A stretch of DNA of 64,000 bases from Bacteroidales bacterium UBA5536 (GCA_002426795.1 DINQ01000010.1:275234-339233); one strand, 5' to 3'. Counted from the stretch's first letter, positions 54,261-63,035 are shown. A program made the numbers and translations. Notes: generated from the sequence alone by a model not told the origin.

Positions 54261-56009
54261 ATGGCGTCTGAAAACGAAAAAAACCAAAATATTGAGCATC
54301 TGCTTTCTGATAATCAGTTAAATGAGCTTCGGCAAATTATTCTTGGACTAAGCAGGGAAGAAGTAGAACACCTGCACAGGTTGATCAAGGATCCACATGA
54401 ATTTTCTATCGAAATCAGTAATTTGCTACCAAACTCTATCAAAAAACTGGTTGATGATAAAACCATCAGCAAAGAAGAATTGATTCCATTTTTGGAAAAC
54501 CTGGTACAGGACAGCGTTCACCGTGACCCGAAAAGACTGGCAAATATCCTGTTTCCCGTTATGGGGCCGGCCATCCGAAAAGCTGTAGCCGAAGACATCA
54601 AGAAAATGGTTGAGTCGCTCAATCAGGGACTCGAATCAGGAATTTCGCCCAAACATCTCAAATGGCGATTGCAGGCGCTTTTTTCAAATAAGTCATATGC
54701 AGAAATACTCTTATCTAAAGCATATGTTTACCATGTGAAAGAAGTGTTTCTCATTCATCGGCAAACAGGGCTGATGATTCGGCATGAAACCGATGATGAA
54801 ATAATTTCGCCAAATGCGGATATGGTAGCATCCATGCTGTCAGCTATTTCCGATTTTGTGAAAGACTCTTTCCATACCAATGACAACGATGGCGTTGAGA
54901 TGATGCGCGTAGGCGACACCAATATCTGGATCGAACAAGGGCCTCATGCCGCCGTTGCTGCTGTCGTAGATGGAAATCCACCGCCAGATCTGCGAATTAC
55001 AATGAAAGAAGCTGTGGAAGCCGTTCATTATAATTTCACTTATGAACTTGAAAATTTTTCAGGTGAAACGACACCATTCAGCAAGTCATCGAAATTTTTG
55101 AGAACTTGTCTCCAAAAAGAGAAGGTAGAGCAAGAGGCCAAGCCACCATATTTTGCAATAGGGATGTTGCTTATTGTGTTACTGATTGCGGGGGTGTTGC
55201 TTTATTTTCATTTCGAACGGAAATACCGCTGGAATAAATTTATGGCACAGGTTGAACAGGCCGATGGCATTGTCGTAACCGATAATTTCAGACAATCAGG
55301 CAAATACGTAATCCGGGGACTGAAAGACAAACAGGCCATCGACCTGAATTTGGTTTATCCACAGTTTGGTTTCGATAGCTCAGATGTTGATTTACAGTTC
55401 AAATCGTATATCTCGCTCGATCCTAACCTCGTGCTTAAGCGTGCCCGAATGGCACTGAACGAACCTGAAACAATTCAGCTCTCTTATAATAACGGTGTCC
55501 TGTTTTTAAAGGGAACTGCGACTGAAGAATGGTTAAACGAGGCTAGAAAGATTTATGTGCGCGTGTGGGGCATCGATCAAATTGATGAAACTGGACTCTC
55601 TTTTGATGAGCCCAAGGCTATTGTAAAGCCCTTGCCTGATCTCAATTGGATTCTGAAGGTTATTGAAAGAACGAATTTTACTTATCTGCTCAACGAAAAC
55701 AAACTTAACGCCAGACAGGAACAACTTTTCGATTCATTGCAGATTGCAGCGAAATTACTTGATTCATTCAATGTTGTAAACAAGCAAAACAATGTCATTC
55801 AAGTATTGTCTTACACCTCCAGGATATCAAACAGGGAGGCTAACACTACTATTGCCAGAGCCAGAGCCGAAACAATTATTCAAAGGCTCGAAGATGCTGG
55901 AGTACCAGCCAGATTATTGAAAAAACAAGTAGTTTATGTTGAAGATGTTGAAGTTCCCGGGCCAGTGCGTTCGGTGGCTTTTAAACTTATTGAGGAGGAA
56001 AACAAATGA
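54261..56009 (+). CDS. membrane protein with roadblock-like and OmpA-like regions
   Basis: A 582-residue protein. Residues 1-150 are helical, 155-262 fit the alternation of a roadblock/LC7 domain (YHVKEVFLIHRQTGLMIRHE, helix MVASMLSAISDFVKDSF, VGDTNIWIEQGPHAAVAAVV, then a second helix). A single membrane helix is at 297-317. Residues 385-435 look BON-like (RARMALNEPETIQLSYNNGV, LKGTATEEWLNEARK) and 475-578 OmpA-C-like (LDSFNVVNKQNNVIQVLSYT and NTTIARARAETIIQRLEDAG). Roadblock proteins such as MglB regulate Ras-like GTPases; OmpA-like domains bind peptidoglycan. Charges flanking the helix do not settle which end is inside. Overlaps the GTPase gene by 4 bases. Confidence 0.75.
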   Translation: MASENEKNQNIEHLLSDNQLNELRQIILGLSREEVEHLHRLIKDPHEFSIEISNLLPNSIKKLVDDKTISKEELIPFLENLVQDSVHRDPKRLANILFPVMGPAIRKAVAEDIKKMVESLNQGLESGISPKHLKWRLQALFSNKSYAEILLSKAYVYHVKEVFLIHRQTGLMIRHETDDEIISPNADMVASMLSAISDFVKDSFHTNDNDGVEMMRVGDTNIWIEQGPHAAVAAVVDGNPPPDLRITMKEAVEAVHYNFTYELENFSGETTPFSKSSKFLRTCLQKEKVEQEAKPPYFAIGMLLIVLLIAGVLLYFHFERKYRWNKFMAQVEQADGIVVTDNFRQSGKYVIRGLKDKQAIDLNLVYPQFGFDSSDVDLQFKSYISLDPNLVLKRARMALNEPETIQLSYNNGVLFLKGTATEEWLNEARKIYVRVWGIDQIDETGLSFDEPKAIVKPLPDLNWILKVIERTNFTYLLNENKLNARQEQLFDSLQIAAKLLDSFNVVNKQNNVIQVLSYTSRISNREANTTIARARAETIIQRLEDAGVPARLLKKQVVYVEDVEVPGPVRSVAFKLIEEENK

Positions 56010-56509
56010 TCAAGAAAAAAGTCTCGATGATTGGGGCTTTCGCTGTTGGAAAGACCAGTCTGGTGCAGCGTTTCGTCAATAGTATTTTTAGCGAAAAATA
56101 CCAGACAACCATCGGCGTTAAAATAGACCAGAAAAATATGGTGGTCGATGGGGAAGAAGTGACTTTGCTGCTTTGGGATATCCATGGTGAAGATGACTTC
56201 ATGAAGGTGAAACCAACCTACTTAATAGGCTCTTCCGGATATTTATTGGTAATTGATGGTACGCGAAAAGACACGCTTTCAACGGCAGTTCGCTTGCAGG
56301 AAATGGCTGCAAGTATGACAAAAGGAGCTCCGTTTGTTACGATAATCAATAAATCGGATTTGGCTACTGAGTGGGAAATTGCTGAAGAAGATATTGAAGA
56401 GCTAAAAAGTAAAGGTTGGGATATCATGTTGACAAGTGCAAAGGATGACTTTCGAGTGGAAGAAGCTTTTGTGATGATAGTTGCGAAAATGATGCAAACA
56501 GAGAAATAA
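56006..56509 (+). CDS. Ras/Rab-like small GTPase
   Basis: A 167-residue GTPase resembling eukaryotic Rab proteins. G1 GAFAVGKTS (residues 10-18), G2 YQTTIGVKI (switch I Thr34/35), G3 WDIHGED (D58 to D63), G4 NKSD (115-118), G5 TSAK (143-146). The residue at the Ras Gln61 position is Glu62 (Ras-type DTAGQE is here DIHGED), so GTP hydrolysis may be slow or depend on a partner. No C-terminal lipid site. Encoded next to a roadblock-like protein, a frequent regulator of this family, with ATG overlapping its stop (ATGA). Confidence 0.93.
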   Translation: MIKKKVSMIGAFAVGKTSLVQRFVNSIFSEKYQTTIGVKIDQKNMVVDGEEVTLLLWDIHGEDDFMKVKPTYLIGSSGYLLVIDGTRKDTLSTAVRLQEMAASMTKGAPFVTIINKSDLATEWEIAEEDIEELKSKGWDIMLTSAKDDFRVEEAFVMIVAKMMQTEK

Positions 56510-56510
56510 C

Positions 56511-58049
56511 ATGAAACCAGTCACTAATACCTTTTCAGAGGCGGTAACAGAATATATTATCAGCAAAATTCCGCCTTATATTGGTTTGGCGATGATCCAA
56601 TTAGACGAAAACGCCCTGATCAAGAGTTGGGTTGGCCCTGTAGAAAAATATTTTTCGCAGCAACCTGTAAAAGGTAAACACCTGGAAGAAGTTGCGCCTT
56701 ATCTTTTTGGGATGGTTCCTCCACTGGTAAACCCTATGGTTCTGCCACATATTCAGACTGACACGGGGCATTATGCGGAAATTCATGTGTTAGAGGATGA
56801 GTTGATGCATACATGGCTGTTTTTTGTCGACCAAACCCGCACAGCAGTTCAAATTCAGAAATTGTTGCAAACCATCAACGACGAAAAACTGAAAATTGCC
56901 AGAGCCCGACAAACCAATAAGTTTATGGGCCCGTTTAATGCTTTCTATTTGTTGGATTATGCCAGTTTTATCAAAGAAAAGGATCAGTATTTGGCCATTG
57001 GAAAAATGCCAGTTTGGTTTAAGGAGCTCAAGAATGCGCATCAAATTGAACAACCAGATTTCCAATTGATTGATCTTTTTCCATTTATTGAGGTGTTCCA
57101 ATATGAGGCAGTTGATTGCTGGGAAGGACCCATTGATGCCAAACTCGAATCAGGTATTTGGGAAGAGGAAACTATCACTGGCAGATTGATTTATCTTCAG
57201 GCCATTGCCGTAAAACATGCACAGGTGAACTACCTGCTGATCAAGCCTTCCAATAAAAATGGAAGGGAAGGTAACGAGCTGATTCAAAAGGCACGCGAGC
57301 AGCGACTTACGCTTGATCAACTGGCCAGAACCGAAAAGCAGTTGAAAAAACTCTTGTCGTTTAAAGATCAGTTTGTTTCTATTGTATCCCACGATTTGCG
57401 ATCGCCAATTGGCGCTGTTATTGGTCTTTCAGAGATATTGCTTTCAGACGAGAACCTTAGACTAAAAATGGATGAAGGCCAGAAGGAATTGCTTTCAGAC
57501 ATCAACGAAGAAATGCGTCGCCTGCTTGACTACAACGACAAATTATACAATTGGTCGAACCTGGAACTGGGAAATTTCAAGCTCAGTCTGATAAAAACCG
57601 ATTTGAAACAACTGGCCGAGTATGTAGAGCGCATGCAACATATCAAAATGCAGGAAAAGAAAATCAGTTTTTCTTTTGTTTTTGACAGCAAAATGCCTAA
57701 AGAGTTTGAGTTGCATGCCGATGAAGTGATGCTGGGCCAAGCTTTAAACAACCTGGTGGGTAATTCGGTTAAATTCACACCTGAAGGTGGTAAAATCATG
57801 ATGGGTGTCGAAAAATGCAAACATGGATTCAATCTTTATATCGCAGATACTGGGGTCGGCATGCCCGAGGAAGTCAGTAAAAAACTTTTCAAAGATTTTA
57901 CCAATAAAAGCACGATGGGTACATATGGCGAAAGAGGTACAGGTTTAGGACTCGGAATTGTTAAGAAGATTGTAGAAGCGCATGGCTGGACCATCCACGT
58001 AGAATCTACACCAGGCAAAGGCAGTAAATTTATCATTCGGATAAAATAA
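56511..58049 (+). CDS. cytoplasmic PAS-like sensor histidine kinase of the GTPase module
   Basis: A 512-residue kinase without membrane helices. Residues about 1-110 and 150-245 look like two PAS-like sensing domains (YIGLAMIQLDENALIKSWVG, IDLFPFIEVFQYEAVDCWEG). A coiled coil leads to a HisKA domain with His294 (IVSHDLRSPIGAVIGL), then a HATPase with NNLVGNSVKFTPEGG, DTGVGM and GTGLGLGIVKKI. It ends with a shared terminator. It is 1 base after the GTPase gene. No receiver or regulator gene nearby, so the phospho-acceptor is elsewhere. Confidence 0.9.
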   Translation: MKPVTNTFSEAVTEYIISKIPPYIGLAMIQLDENALIKSWVGPVEKYFSQQPVKGKHLEEVAPYLFGMVPPLVNPMVLPHIQTDTGHYAEIHVLEDELMHTWLFFVDQTRTAVQIQKLLQTINDEKLKIARARQTNKFMGPFNAFYLLDYASFIKEKDQYLAIGKMPVWFKELKNAHQIEQPDFQLIDLFPFIEVFQYEAVDCWEGPIDAKLESGIWEEETITGRLIYLQAIAVKHAQVNYLLIKPSNKNGREGNELIQKAREQRLTLDQLARTEKQLKKLLSFKDQFVSIVSHDLRSPIGAVIGLSEILLSDENLRLKMDEGQKELLSDINEEMRRLLDYNDKLYNWSNLELGNFKLSLIKTDLKQLAEYVERMQHIKMQEKKISFSFVFDSKMPKEFELHADEVMLGQALNNLVGNSVKFTPEGGKIMMGVEKCKHGFNLYIADTGVGMPEEVSKKLFKDFTNKSTMGTYGERGTGLGLGIVKKIVEAHGWTIHVESTPGKGSKFIIRIK

Positions 58050-58050
58050 G

Positions 58051-58077
58051 AAAAGCCACTGAATTTCAGTGGCTTTT
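58051..58077. terminator. bidirectional terminator between the kinase gene and tRNA-Glu
   Basis: A perfect 13-bp stem around one base (58051-58063 with 58065-58077), with A on one side and T on the other. It ends the kinase gene rightward and tRNA-Glu leftward; the minus side is followed by a TTTTCTTATTTT-like run. Confidence 0.85.
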
Positions 58078-58078
58078 G

Positions 58079-58152
58079 TACTCCCAAGGGGATTTGAACC
58101 CCTGTTACCAGGATGAAAACCTGGCGTCCTGACCAGGCTAGACGATGGGAGC
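58079..58152 (-). tRNA. tRNA-Glu (anticodon TTC)
   Basis: A 74-base cloverleaf on the minus strand. Acceptor GCTCCCA with TGGGAGT (a G-U pair at 1-72), D arm, anticodon arm CCAGG-TTTTCAT-CCTGG with anticodon TTC, and T arm AGGGG-TTCAAAT-CCCCT. Discriminator A, CCA not encoded. Confidence 0.96.
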
Positions 58153-58234
58153 CTTTGACGTCATTTGTGGGTGCAAAAATAGCTAAATTCTGATTCCGTC
58201 AAAATATTTTTTTAAACTTTTTTTGGTTCGATTT

Positions 58235-58927
58235 TTATTCAGGCTTATCTTCCTGAAAATGAAAGCCTAATCTTTTACCAGTTTTCATTGAAATAGCGTC
58301 AAGGGTGTTCTTCATTTCATTCACCGACACCATTTTCACCTGTTCGTAAGGTGGTGTGAGCAAATCAAAATTGATGGTATACAAAACAGCGGCCTCAATC
58401 AGCTTCTGAGCTGCTTCCTGATTCATCTCATTTTTACTGAAATCGTTAAAAATAAAGCCCAATTCCCTTTTTCCTTCAATAAAATAATGGTTCTCTTTGT
58501 TGATAAAAACACGGCCGATCAAATAGCCAACATCATTGAATCTGTTGTATTTGAATGAGTCGGAGAGAAAATTGTAGATATTGATGATGCCGCAAAATGA
58601 TCGATTTTTGTCTTCGCGGATATAAGGTGTACGCATGATTTCGTGATCGCGCGAAAACTCAAAAACATTCGAGTGCATCAGGAAGAGCAGGATATCACCA
58701 CCAAATTTCATTTCGATCTCAAAATCTCCGCGGTAACGGTTTTCGAATGTTGTGTTTTCGTGTGGATTCAAATCTGTTGATGCCAGCAAAAAATCTTTCG
58801 TCATGTCTTCGATAACCGATTTGAACAACCTTAGGGTGTTAAGCGTATTGGCATAAATATCCTGCTTCAGATTTGATTTAGCCACAAGCGTTTTGAAAAG
58901 TTCAGTACGCGAGGAGTTTTCAGTCAT
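58235..58927 (-). CDS. conserved hypothetical protein coupled to porT
   Basis: A 230-residue soluble protein without signal peptide or membrane helix. An alpha/beta sequence with a helical first third (ANTLNTLRLFKSVIEDMTKD), then a beta-rich middle (YRGDFEIEMKFGGDILLFLM, NRSFCGIINIYNFLSDSFKY) and a helical end (AAQKLIEAAVLYTINFDLLT). I do not recognise the family. It follows porT after 2 bases and so is co-transcribed with it. Probably cytoplasmic; a role connected with secretion or with PorT is possible only from position. Confidence 0.7.
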   Translation of the reverse strand: MTENSSRTELFKTLVAKSNLKQDIYANTLNTLRLFKSVIEDMTKDFLLASTDLNPHENTTFENRYRGDFEIEMKFGGDILLFLMHSNVFEFSRDHEIMRTPYIREDKNRSFCGIINIYNFLSDSFKYNRFNDVGYLIGRVFINKENHYFIEGKRELGFIFNDFSKNEMNQEAAQKLIEAAVLYTINFDLLTPPYEQVKMVSVNEMKNTLDAISMKTGKRLGFHFQEDKPE

Positions 58928-58929
58928 GC

Positions 58930-59715
58930 TTATTCAAATGTAAAGGAAAGTTGAAAAACCTTGTTGTTCATACTATTAATGCTTGAGCTGTAAATAAGAT
59001 TGTCTTTGATCAGAACATCCGTCAAGCCATAACTCATCTTAAGTTCAGTGCCAAATTTAAAGAAATTGGTGTAGAAATCCCAGCCGATACCAATCTCAAC
59101 AGAAAGATCGCTTTGATTGGTTTTGATGCCGTCGTAATAGGAAGAGCCATCACTAACCGTCACGATTTTCTTCTTTTGAGAGGCAAGGTCAAGTTTATAA
59201 TTAATACCACCCAGCAGATAAGCGGCAGCGTTGTTTAGGCGTTTAGACCTGTATTTAATATGTAGGGGAAACTCAACAAATGTGGATGGATTGCTTTTGC
59301 GAACTTCTATCAGTTCGCCTTCTCCATCGCGCCATCGCATGATGCTGTAATCGAGATGCCGTTCGCCAAAACTGAGTGAAGGAATAAACCGCAAATCAAA
59401 ATAGTTTCCAAGCCTCAGGTTGCCAACGATTCCGATTGTGAAACCTGGTGTAGGCACTGAATTCAAGCCGTAAAGGAAGATAGAATCGTTGTTGGGCTCG
59501 TCAGGCCATGCATTGGCTTCCTGACTCACAAACTGAAACCCATCAATTAGTTTGAGGCTATAATGCATTTGATTCGCTGCGAGGATAAACCCAAAATGAT
59601 AAGGTTCGAGGTCGTACTTGGGCAGGTTAATTACTTTTTTGCGCTGTGCCTGAGCGCCGAAAGTAAGCCCAAGAATCATGAACAATATGGTGGAAACCCT
59701 GATGAAATATTTCAA
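58930..59715 (-). CDS. porT: type IX secretion protein PorT
   Basis: A 261-residue outer-membrane beta-barrel protein with a signal peptide (LTFGAQAQ). The first part NLPKYDLEPYHFGFILAANQ and the later PGFTIGIVGNLRLGNYFDLR and GERHLDYSIMRW blocks are characteristic of PorT. PorT is needed for type IX secretion. The usual neighbour, ubiE, lies directly upstream. Own promoter (59800-59807). Confidence 0.9.
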   Translation of the reverse strand: MKYFIRVSTILFMILGLTFGAQAQRKKVINLPKYDLEPYHFGFILAANQMHYSLKLIDGFQFVSQEANAWPDEPNNDSIFLYGLNSVPTPGFTIGIVGNLRLGNYFDLRFIPSLSFGERHLDYSIMRWRDGEGELIEVRKSNPSTFVEFPLHIKYRSKRLNNAAAYLLGGINYKLDLASQKKKIVTVSDGSSYYDGIKTNQSDLSVEIGIGWDFYTNFFKFGTELKMSYGLTDVLIKDNLIYSSSINSMNNKVFQLSFTFE

Positions 59716-59799
59716 TGCTATGAATTTTAATGGATCAAGAAATGAACGTTACTTTTGGCTAAATATTACTATTTAAATCAGAAGCTTGAGATTCACGCA

Positions 59800-59807
59800 C
59801 AAAAGTA
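59800..59807 (-). promoter_or_regulatory. -7 box TACTTTTG before porT
   Basis: Exact TAnnTTTG match, 84 bases before the porT ATG at 59715 and 29 bases after the ubiE stop. Confidence 0.5.
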
Positions 59808-59835
59808 GGAAATTCATTCGACTGGAAACACGAAT

Positions 59836-60546
59836 TTATGACTGACAGTAAGCTGTATAAATGGTGGCAATGCCAAAAGTTAGCCGTCTTTCTGCTGTTT
59901 GCGTAAAACCAGCTTTTTCAAGCTCTACCAAGAAATCCTTTCCATCCGGAAATATACTGACCGATTCTGGTAAGTATGTATAAGCGCCCTGATCGCGCGA
60001 AATCATTTTGCCAAGGCCAGGTAAAATGTAACGGAAGTAGAAGTGATAAATTTGTTTGATGGGAAAAGCGCGGGGTCTCGAAAACTCGAGAACAGCGATC
60101 ATTCCACCTGGTCGTAAAACCCTGCGCATTTCGGCCAAACCTTTACTCAGTGTTTCGAAGTTGCGCACGCCAAAAGCCACCATGGCAGCGTCAAAAGTGC
60201 CTGTTTCAAAAGGTAAATTTTCCGAATCGGCTTGTGTGAGGACGATTTGCTGGTCAAGTTTCATTTTTGACAGTTTCTGCCTGCCAATATCAAGCATTCC
60301 GGCCGAAATATCAACGCCGGTAATGGGAGATTTGGTGATTTTCGACAGCGCTATCGCCAGATCAGCAGTGCCTGTGGCCACATCCAAAACAGTTTCGGGC
60401 TGATTAGCTGCAACCATCTTCACCAGTTTTTTACGCCAGCTTTTATCAATACCTGCCGACAAAAAATGATTCAGAAAATCGTATTTGTGGGCGATGTTGT
60501 CAAACATCTTTTCAACTTGTTCCTTCTTGCCGCTTGTTGCTGTCAT
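59836..60546 (-). CDS. ubiE: demethylmenaquinone methyltransferase UbiE/MenG
   Basis: A 236-residue SAM-dependent methyltransferase for the last step of menaquinone synthesis. VEKMFDNIAHKYDFLNHFLS start, VLDVATGTADLAIALSK (SAM site), VAFGVRNFETLSKGLAEMRR and VLRPGGMIAVLEFS. It supplies the quinone used by Na+-NQR. 16 bases after the sugar kinase gene. Confidence 0.95.
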   Translation of the reverse strand: MTATSGKKEQVEKMFDNIAHKYDFLNHFLSAGIDKSWRKKLVKMVAANQPETVLDVATGTADLAIALSKITKSPITGVDISAGMLDIGRQKLSKMKLDQQIVLTQADSENLPFETGTFDAAMVAFGVRNFETLSKGLAEMRRVLRPGGMIAVLEFSRPRAFPIKQIYHFYFRYILPGLGKMISRDQGAYTYLPESVSIFPDGKDFLVELEKAGFTQTAERRLTFGIATIYTAYCQS

Positions 60547-60562
60547 GTTTTCTTTTGCTTGA

Positions 60563-61579
60563 TTAGCTGTGAGTCACAATTCTTAACACTTCATCATGCA
60601 ATTTGTTTTTGTCGATCGGCACAACGCCAACTTCTTCACAAACAATACCGCCAGCCAGATTGGCAATCTCTGCCATGTTTTCGGCTTCAACATGAAGTGC
60701 CAGACACAAAGTAGCCACACTGATGACCGTGTCGCCTGCACCCGAAACATCGGCAATATTGCGCAGATGAGCTGGCACATGGGTGTGTCTGAATATTTCG
60801 CTGACACGTTGTGTAACTAAAACACCTTTTTCTGAAAGCGTTGCCAATACCATCTGAACATTCAACTTTTTCTGCAGTTCTTCGGTAGCGGTTTTTACTT
60901 CCTCGAGTGCTGATGATTTCATCGAAATGTTCAGGCCTTCCTTCAGCTCTTTCAGGTTTGGTTTAAAGAGGTCTGCGTTTTTAAAGGCCAGGAAATTTTT
61001 CTTTTTTGGGTCAACGGCAACCGGGATTGACTTTGCATGTCCCATTTCAATCACCTTTTTGATGACTTCCTCGGTCAACACACCTTTGTTGTAATCCTGC
61101 AATATGATGGCGTCAACCTGGTCGTGCTGAATAATGGTGTCGATTCTTTCGAGCAATTCTAGCTGCTCCTGGGTGTTGAGGTCGTCAGTAACTTCTTCAT
61201 CAACACGCAGCATCTGTACTTTATTTCCAAGTATACGAAATTTGGTGGTGGTGGTCCGGCTGTTACTTTTTACAAGTCCATTCACGGGCATATTGCTTTC
61301 GTGCAGCAATGCTTCAAATTCTTTTCCTTTGTGGTCGTTACCAATCACGGCGCAAAGAATAGGTTCGGCTCCCAGGGCCTTGATGTTTAAAGCTACATTG
61401 GCTGCCCCGCCCAGCCTGTTGGAGCGGTCTTTAACCACGACTACAGGAACAGGCGCTTCGGGTGATATTCTGTCGACTGTGCCAAAAAGGTAAGCGTCTA
61501 TCATCACATCACCCACTATCATGATCCTCAGCTTATTGAAGTCGTTAAAAAGCCTTGAAACACTTTCAGATGTGAGCAT
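60563..61579 (-). CDS. HldA-type heptose-7-phosphate kinase (PfkB family)
   Basis: A 338-residue PfkB-family kinase equivalent to the kinase half of HldE/RfaE. GDVMIDAYLFGTVDRISPEA, RLGGAANVALNIKALGA, ILQDYNKGVLTEE, and the catalytic VSGAGDTVISVATLCLALHV with the aspartate of AGD. The nucleotidyltransferase half is absent, as in separate HldA systems. Substrate D-glycero-beta-D-manno-heptose 7-phosphate is inferred from similarity. Confidence 0.85.
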   Translation of the reverse strand: MLTSESVSRLFNDFNKLRIMIVGDVMIDAYLFGTVDRISPEAPVPVVVVKDRSNRLGGAANVALNIKALGAEPILCAVIGNDHKGKEFEALLHESNMPVNGLVKSNSRTTTTKFRILGNKVQMLRVDEEVTDDLNTQEQLELLERIDTIIQHDQVDAIILQDYNKGVLTEEVIKKVIEMGHAKSIPVAVDPKKKNFLAFKNADLFKPNLKELKEGLNISMKSSALEEVKTATEELQKKLNVQMVLATLSEKGVLVTQRVSEIFRHTHVPAHLRNIADVSGAGDTVISVATLCLALHVEAENMAEIANLAGGIVCEEVGVVPIDKNKLHDEVLRIVTHS

Positions 61580-61652
61580 AATTCATGGTTTACAATATTT
61601 GGCTTCCGTCGAATGCTGTTGTAAATGCTGACGAGAAGCTACTACTGGATGA

Positions 61653-62864
61653 CTATTTTAATTTTTTTAAGGCTGTTGCCACGCGTTTTACAGCTTCTTT
61701 AATCTGTGCTTCTGTGGTGGCATAGGAGAACCGGATGCAGCTGTCGCAGCCGAAAGCATCTCCGCTTACCAAAGCTACATGTGCCTCATCCAAGAGATAA
61801 AGGCAAAGATCTGTGCTGTTGTTAACGGTCCATTTACCGTTCGATTTGCCGAAGTAATAGCTGACATCAGGAAACAGATAAAATGCGCCTTCCGGCAGGT
61901 TAGGAATCACTCCTTCAATCTCATTCAGCAAGCCATACAAAACATCACGCCTGATTTTGAACTGCTTGACCATTTCTGCAATTTCTGCTGAATCATCAGG
62001 AATTGTATTGATGGCTTCCAGCGCAGCTGCCTGAGAAATTGATGAACATCCGCTGGTATATTGACCCTGTAAGGTGTTGCAGGCATCTGCAATGGGTTTT
62101 GGAGCAGCCACATAGCCAACTCGCCAACCTGTCATAGCAAAGCCTTTTGACAAACCGTTGATAACGACGACGTTATTCTTGAGGCTGTTGAACTGCGCAA
62201 TACTCTCGTGACGGCCACCAAAACGGATGATTTCATAAATCTCATCTGAGATCACCAGTATGTGCGGGTGTTTTTCGAAAACCTTTGCCAGTGCTTCGAG
62301 CTCAGCCCGCGTGTAAACAGACCCGCTGGGATTACAAGGTGAACTAAAAATAAAGGCTTTTGTGCGCGCAGTAATGACTTTTTCGAGCTGCTCAGGACTG
62401 ATTTTGAAATTTTCCTTAACAGTAGAATAAATGAAAACAGACTGACCGCCAGCCATTTTTACCATGTCGGGATAAGAAACCCAATAAGGTGCCGGAATAA
62501 TCACTTCGTCTCCAGCATTCAAAATGCTCATAAAAACATTCATGATCGACTGCTTGGCGCCGTTCGACACGACGATTTGATTGGCATCGTAGTGCAGGCC
62601 ATTGTCGCGCAGAAGCTTGTTTGCAATGGCTTTGCGGAGTGCCATGGTTCCCGGAACGGGTGGGTAGTGTGTGTCGTTATGCTGAATTGCAGTTATTGCT
62701 GCCCTCTTTACAGCATCAGGTGTATTGAAGTCGGGTTCGCCAATGCTGAGCGTTATTACATCAACTCCTTTTTCTCTTAACTCGCGGCTTTTCCTTGTCA
62801 TTTCAAGTGTTGCCGACTCTGACATTGAGCGCACTCTATCTGATAAAAACTGACTGCTATCCAC
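61653..62864 (-). CDS. pyridoxal-phosphate aminotransferase, aspartate aminotransferase type
   Basis: A 403-residue class I aminotransferase. SIGEPDFNTPDAVKRAA start, ISNGAKQ-like VVSNGAKQSIMNVFMSILNA, SPCNPSGSVYTRAELEALAK, SDEIYEIIRFGG, and the PLP lysine in INGLSKGFAMTGWRVGY. The start is taken as GTG 62864, upstream of MSESATLEM, because homologues have about ten residues before this block. A -7 box lies 30 bases upstream. Confidence 0.92.
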   Translation of the reverse strand: MDSSQFLSDRVRSMSESATLEMTRKSRELREKGVDVITLSIGEPDFNTPDAVKRAAITAIQHNDTHYPPVPGTMALRKAIANKLLRDNGLHYDANQIVVSNGAKQSIMNVFMSILNAGDEVIIPAPYWVSYPDMVKMAGGQSVFIYSTVKENFKISPEQLEKVITARTKAFIFSSPCNPSGSVYTRAELEALAKVFEKHPHILVISDEIYEIIRFGGRHESIAQFNSLKNNVVVINGLSKGFAMTGWRVGYVAAPKPIADACNTLQGQYTSGCSSISQAAALEAINTIPDDSAEIAEMVKQFKIRRDVLYGLLNEIEGVIPNLPEGAFYLFPDVSYYFGKSNGKWTVNNSTDLCLYLLDEAHVALVSGDAFGCDSCIRFSYATTEAQIKEAVKRVATALKKLK

Positions 62865-62894
62865 TGTTCAACCTGTTTAATGATTAACAAGAGG

Positions 62895-62902
62895 CAAAGG
62901 TA
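62895..62902 (-). promoter_or_regulatory. -7 box TACCTTTG before the aminotransferase
   Basis: Exact TAnnTTTG match, 30 bases before GTG 62864. Supports the long form of the gene. Confidence 0.55.
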
Positions 62903-62993
62903 GTGATTTATAATTATTGCTTTGTCAAAATCAAACAGCATGTGTGAGTGAAATTGTATGTATTTCAGACCCTCACCAGGAAATTGCCTGCTT

Positions 62994-63023
62994 TTTGTCA
63001 AAGCCTTTCTTATGTTATCTTTG
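62994..63023 (+). promoter_or_regulatory. promoter TTTG then TATCTTTG
   Basis: TTTG (62994-62997), 18-base gap, TATCTTTG (63016-63023), then 12 bases to the ATG at 63036. Divergent from the aminotransferase box. Confidence 0.7.
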
Positions 63024-63035
63024 TAAAAAAATGCC

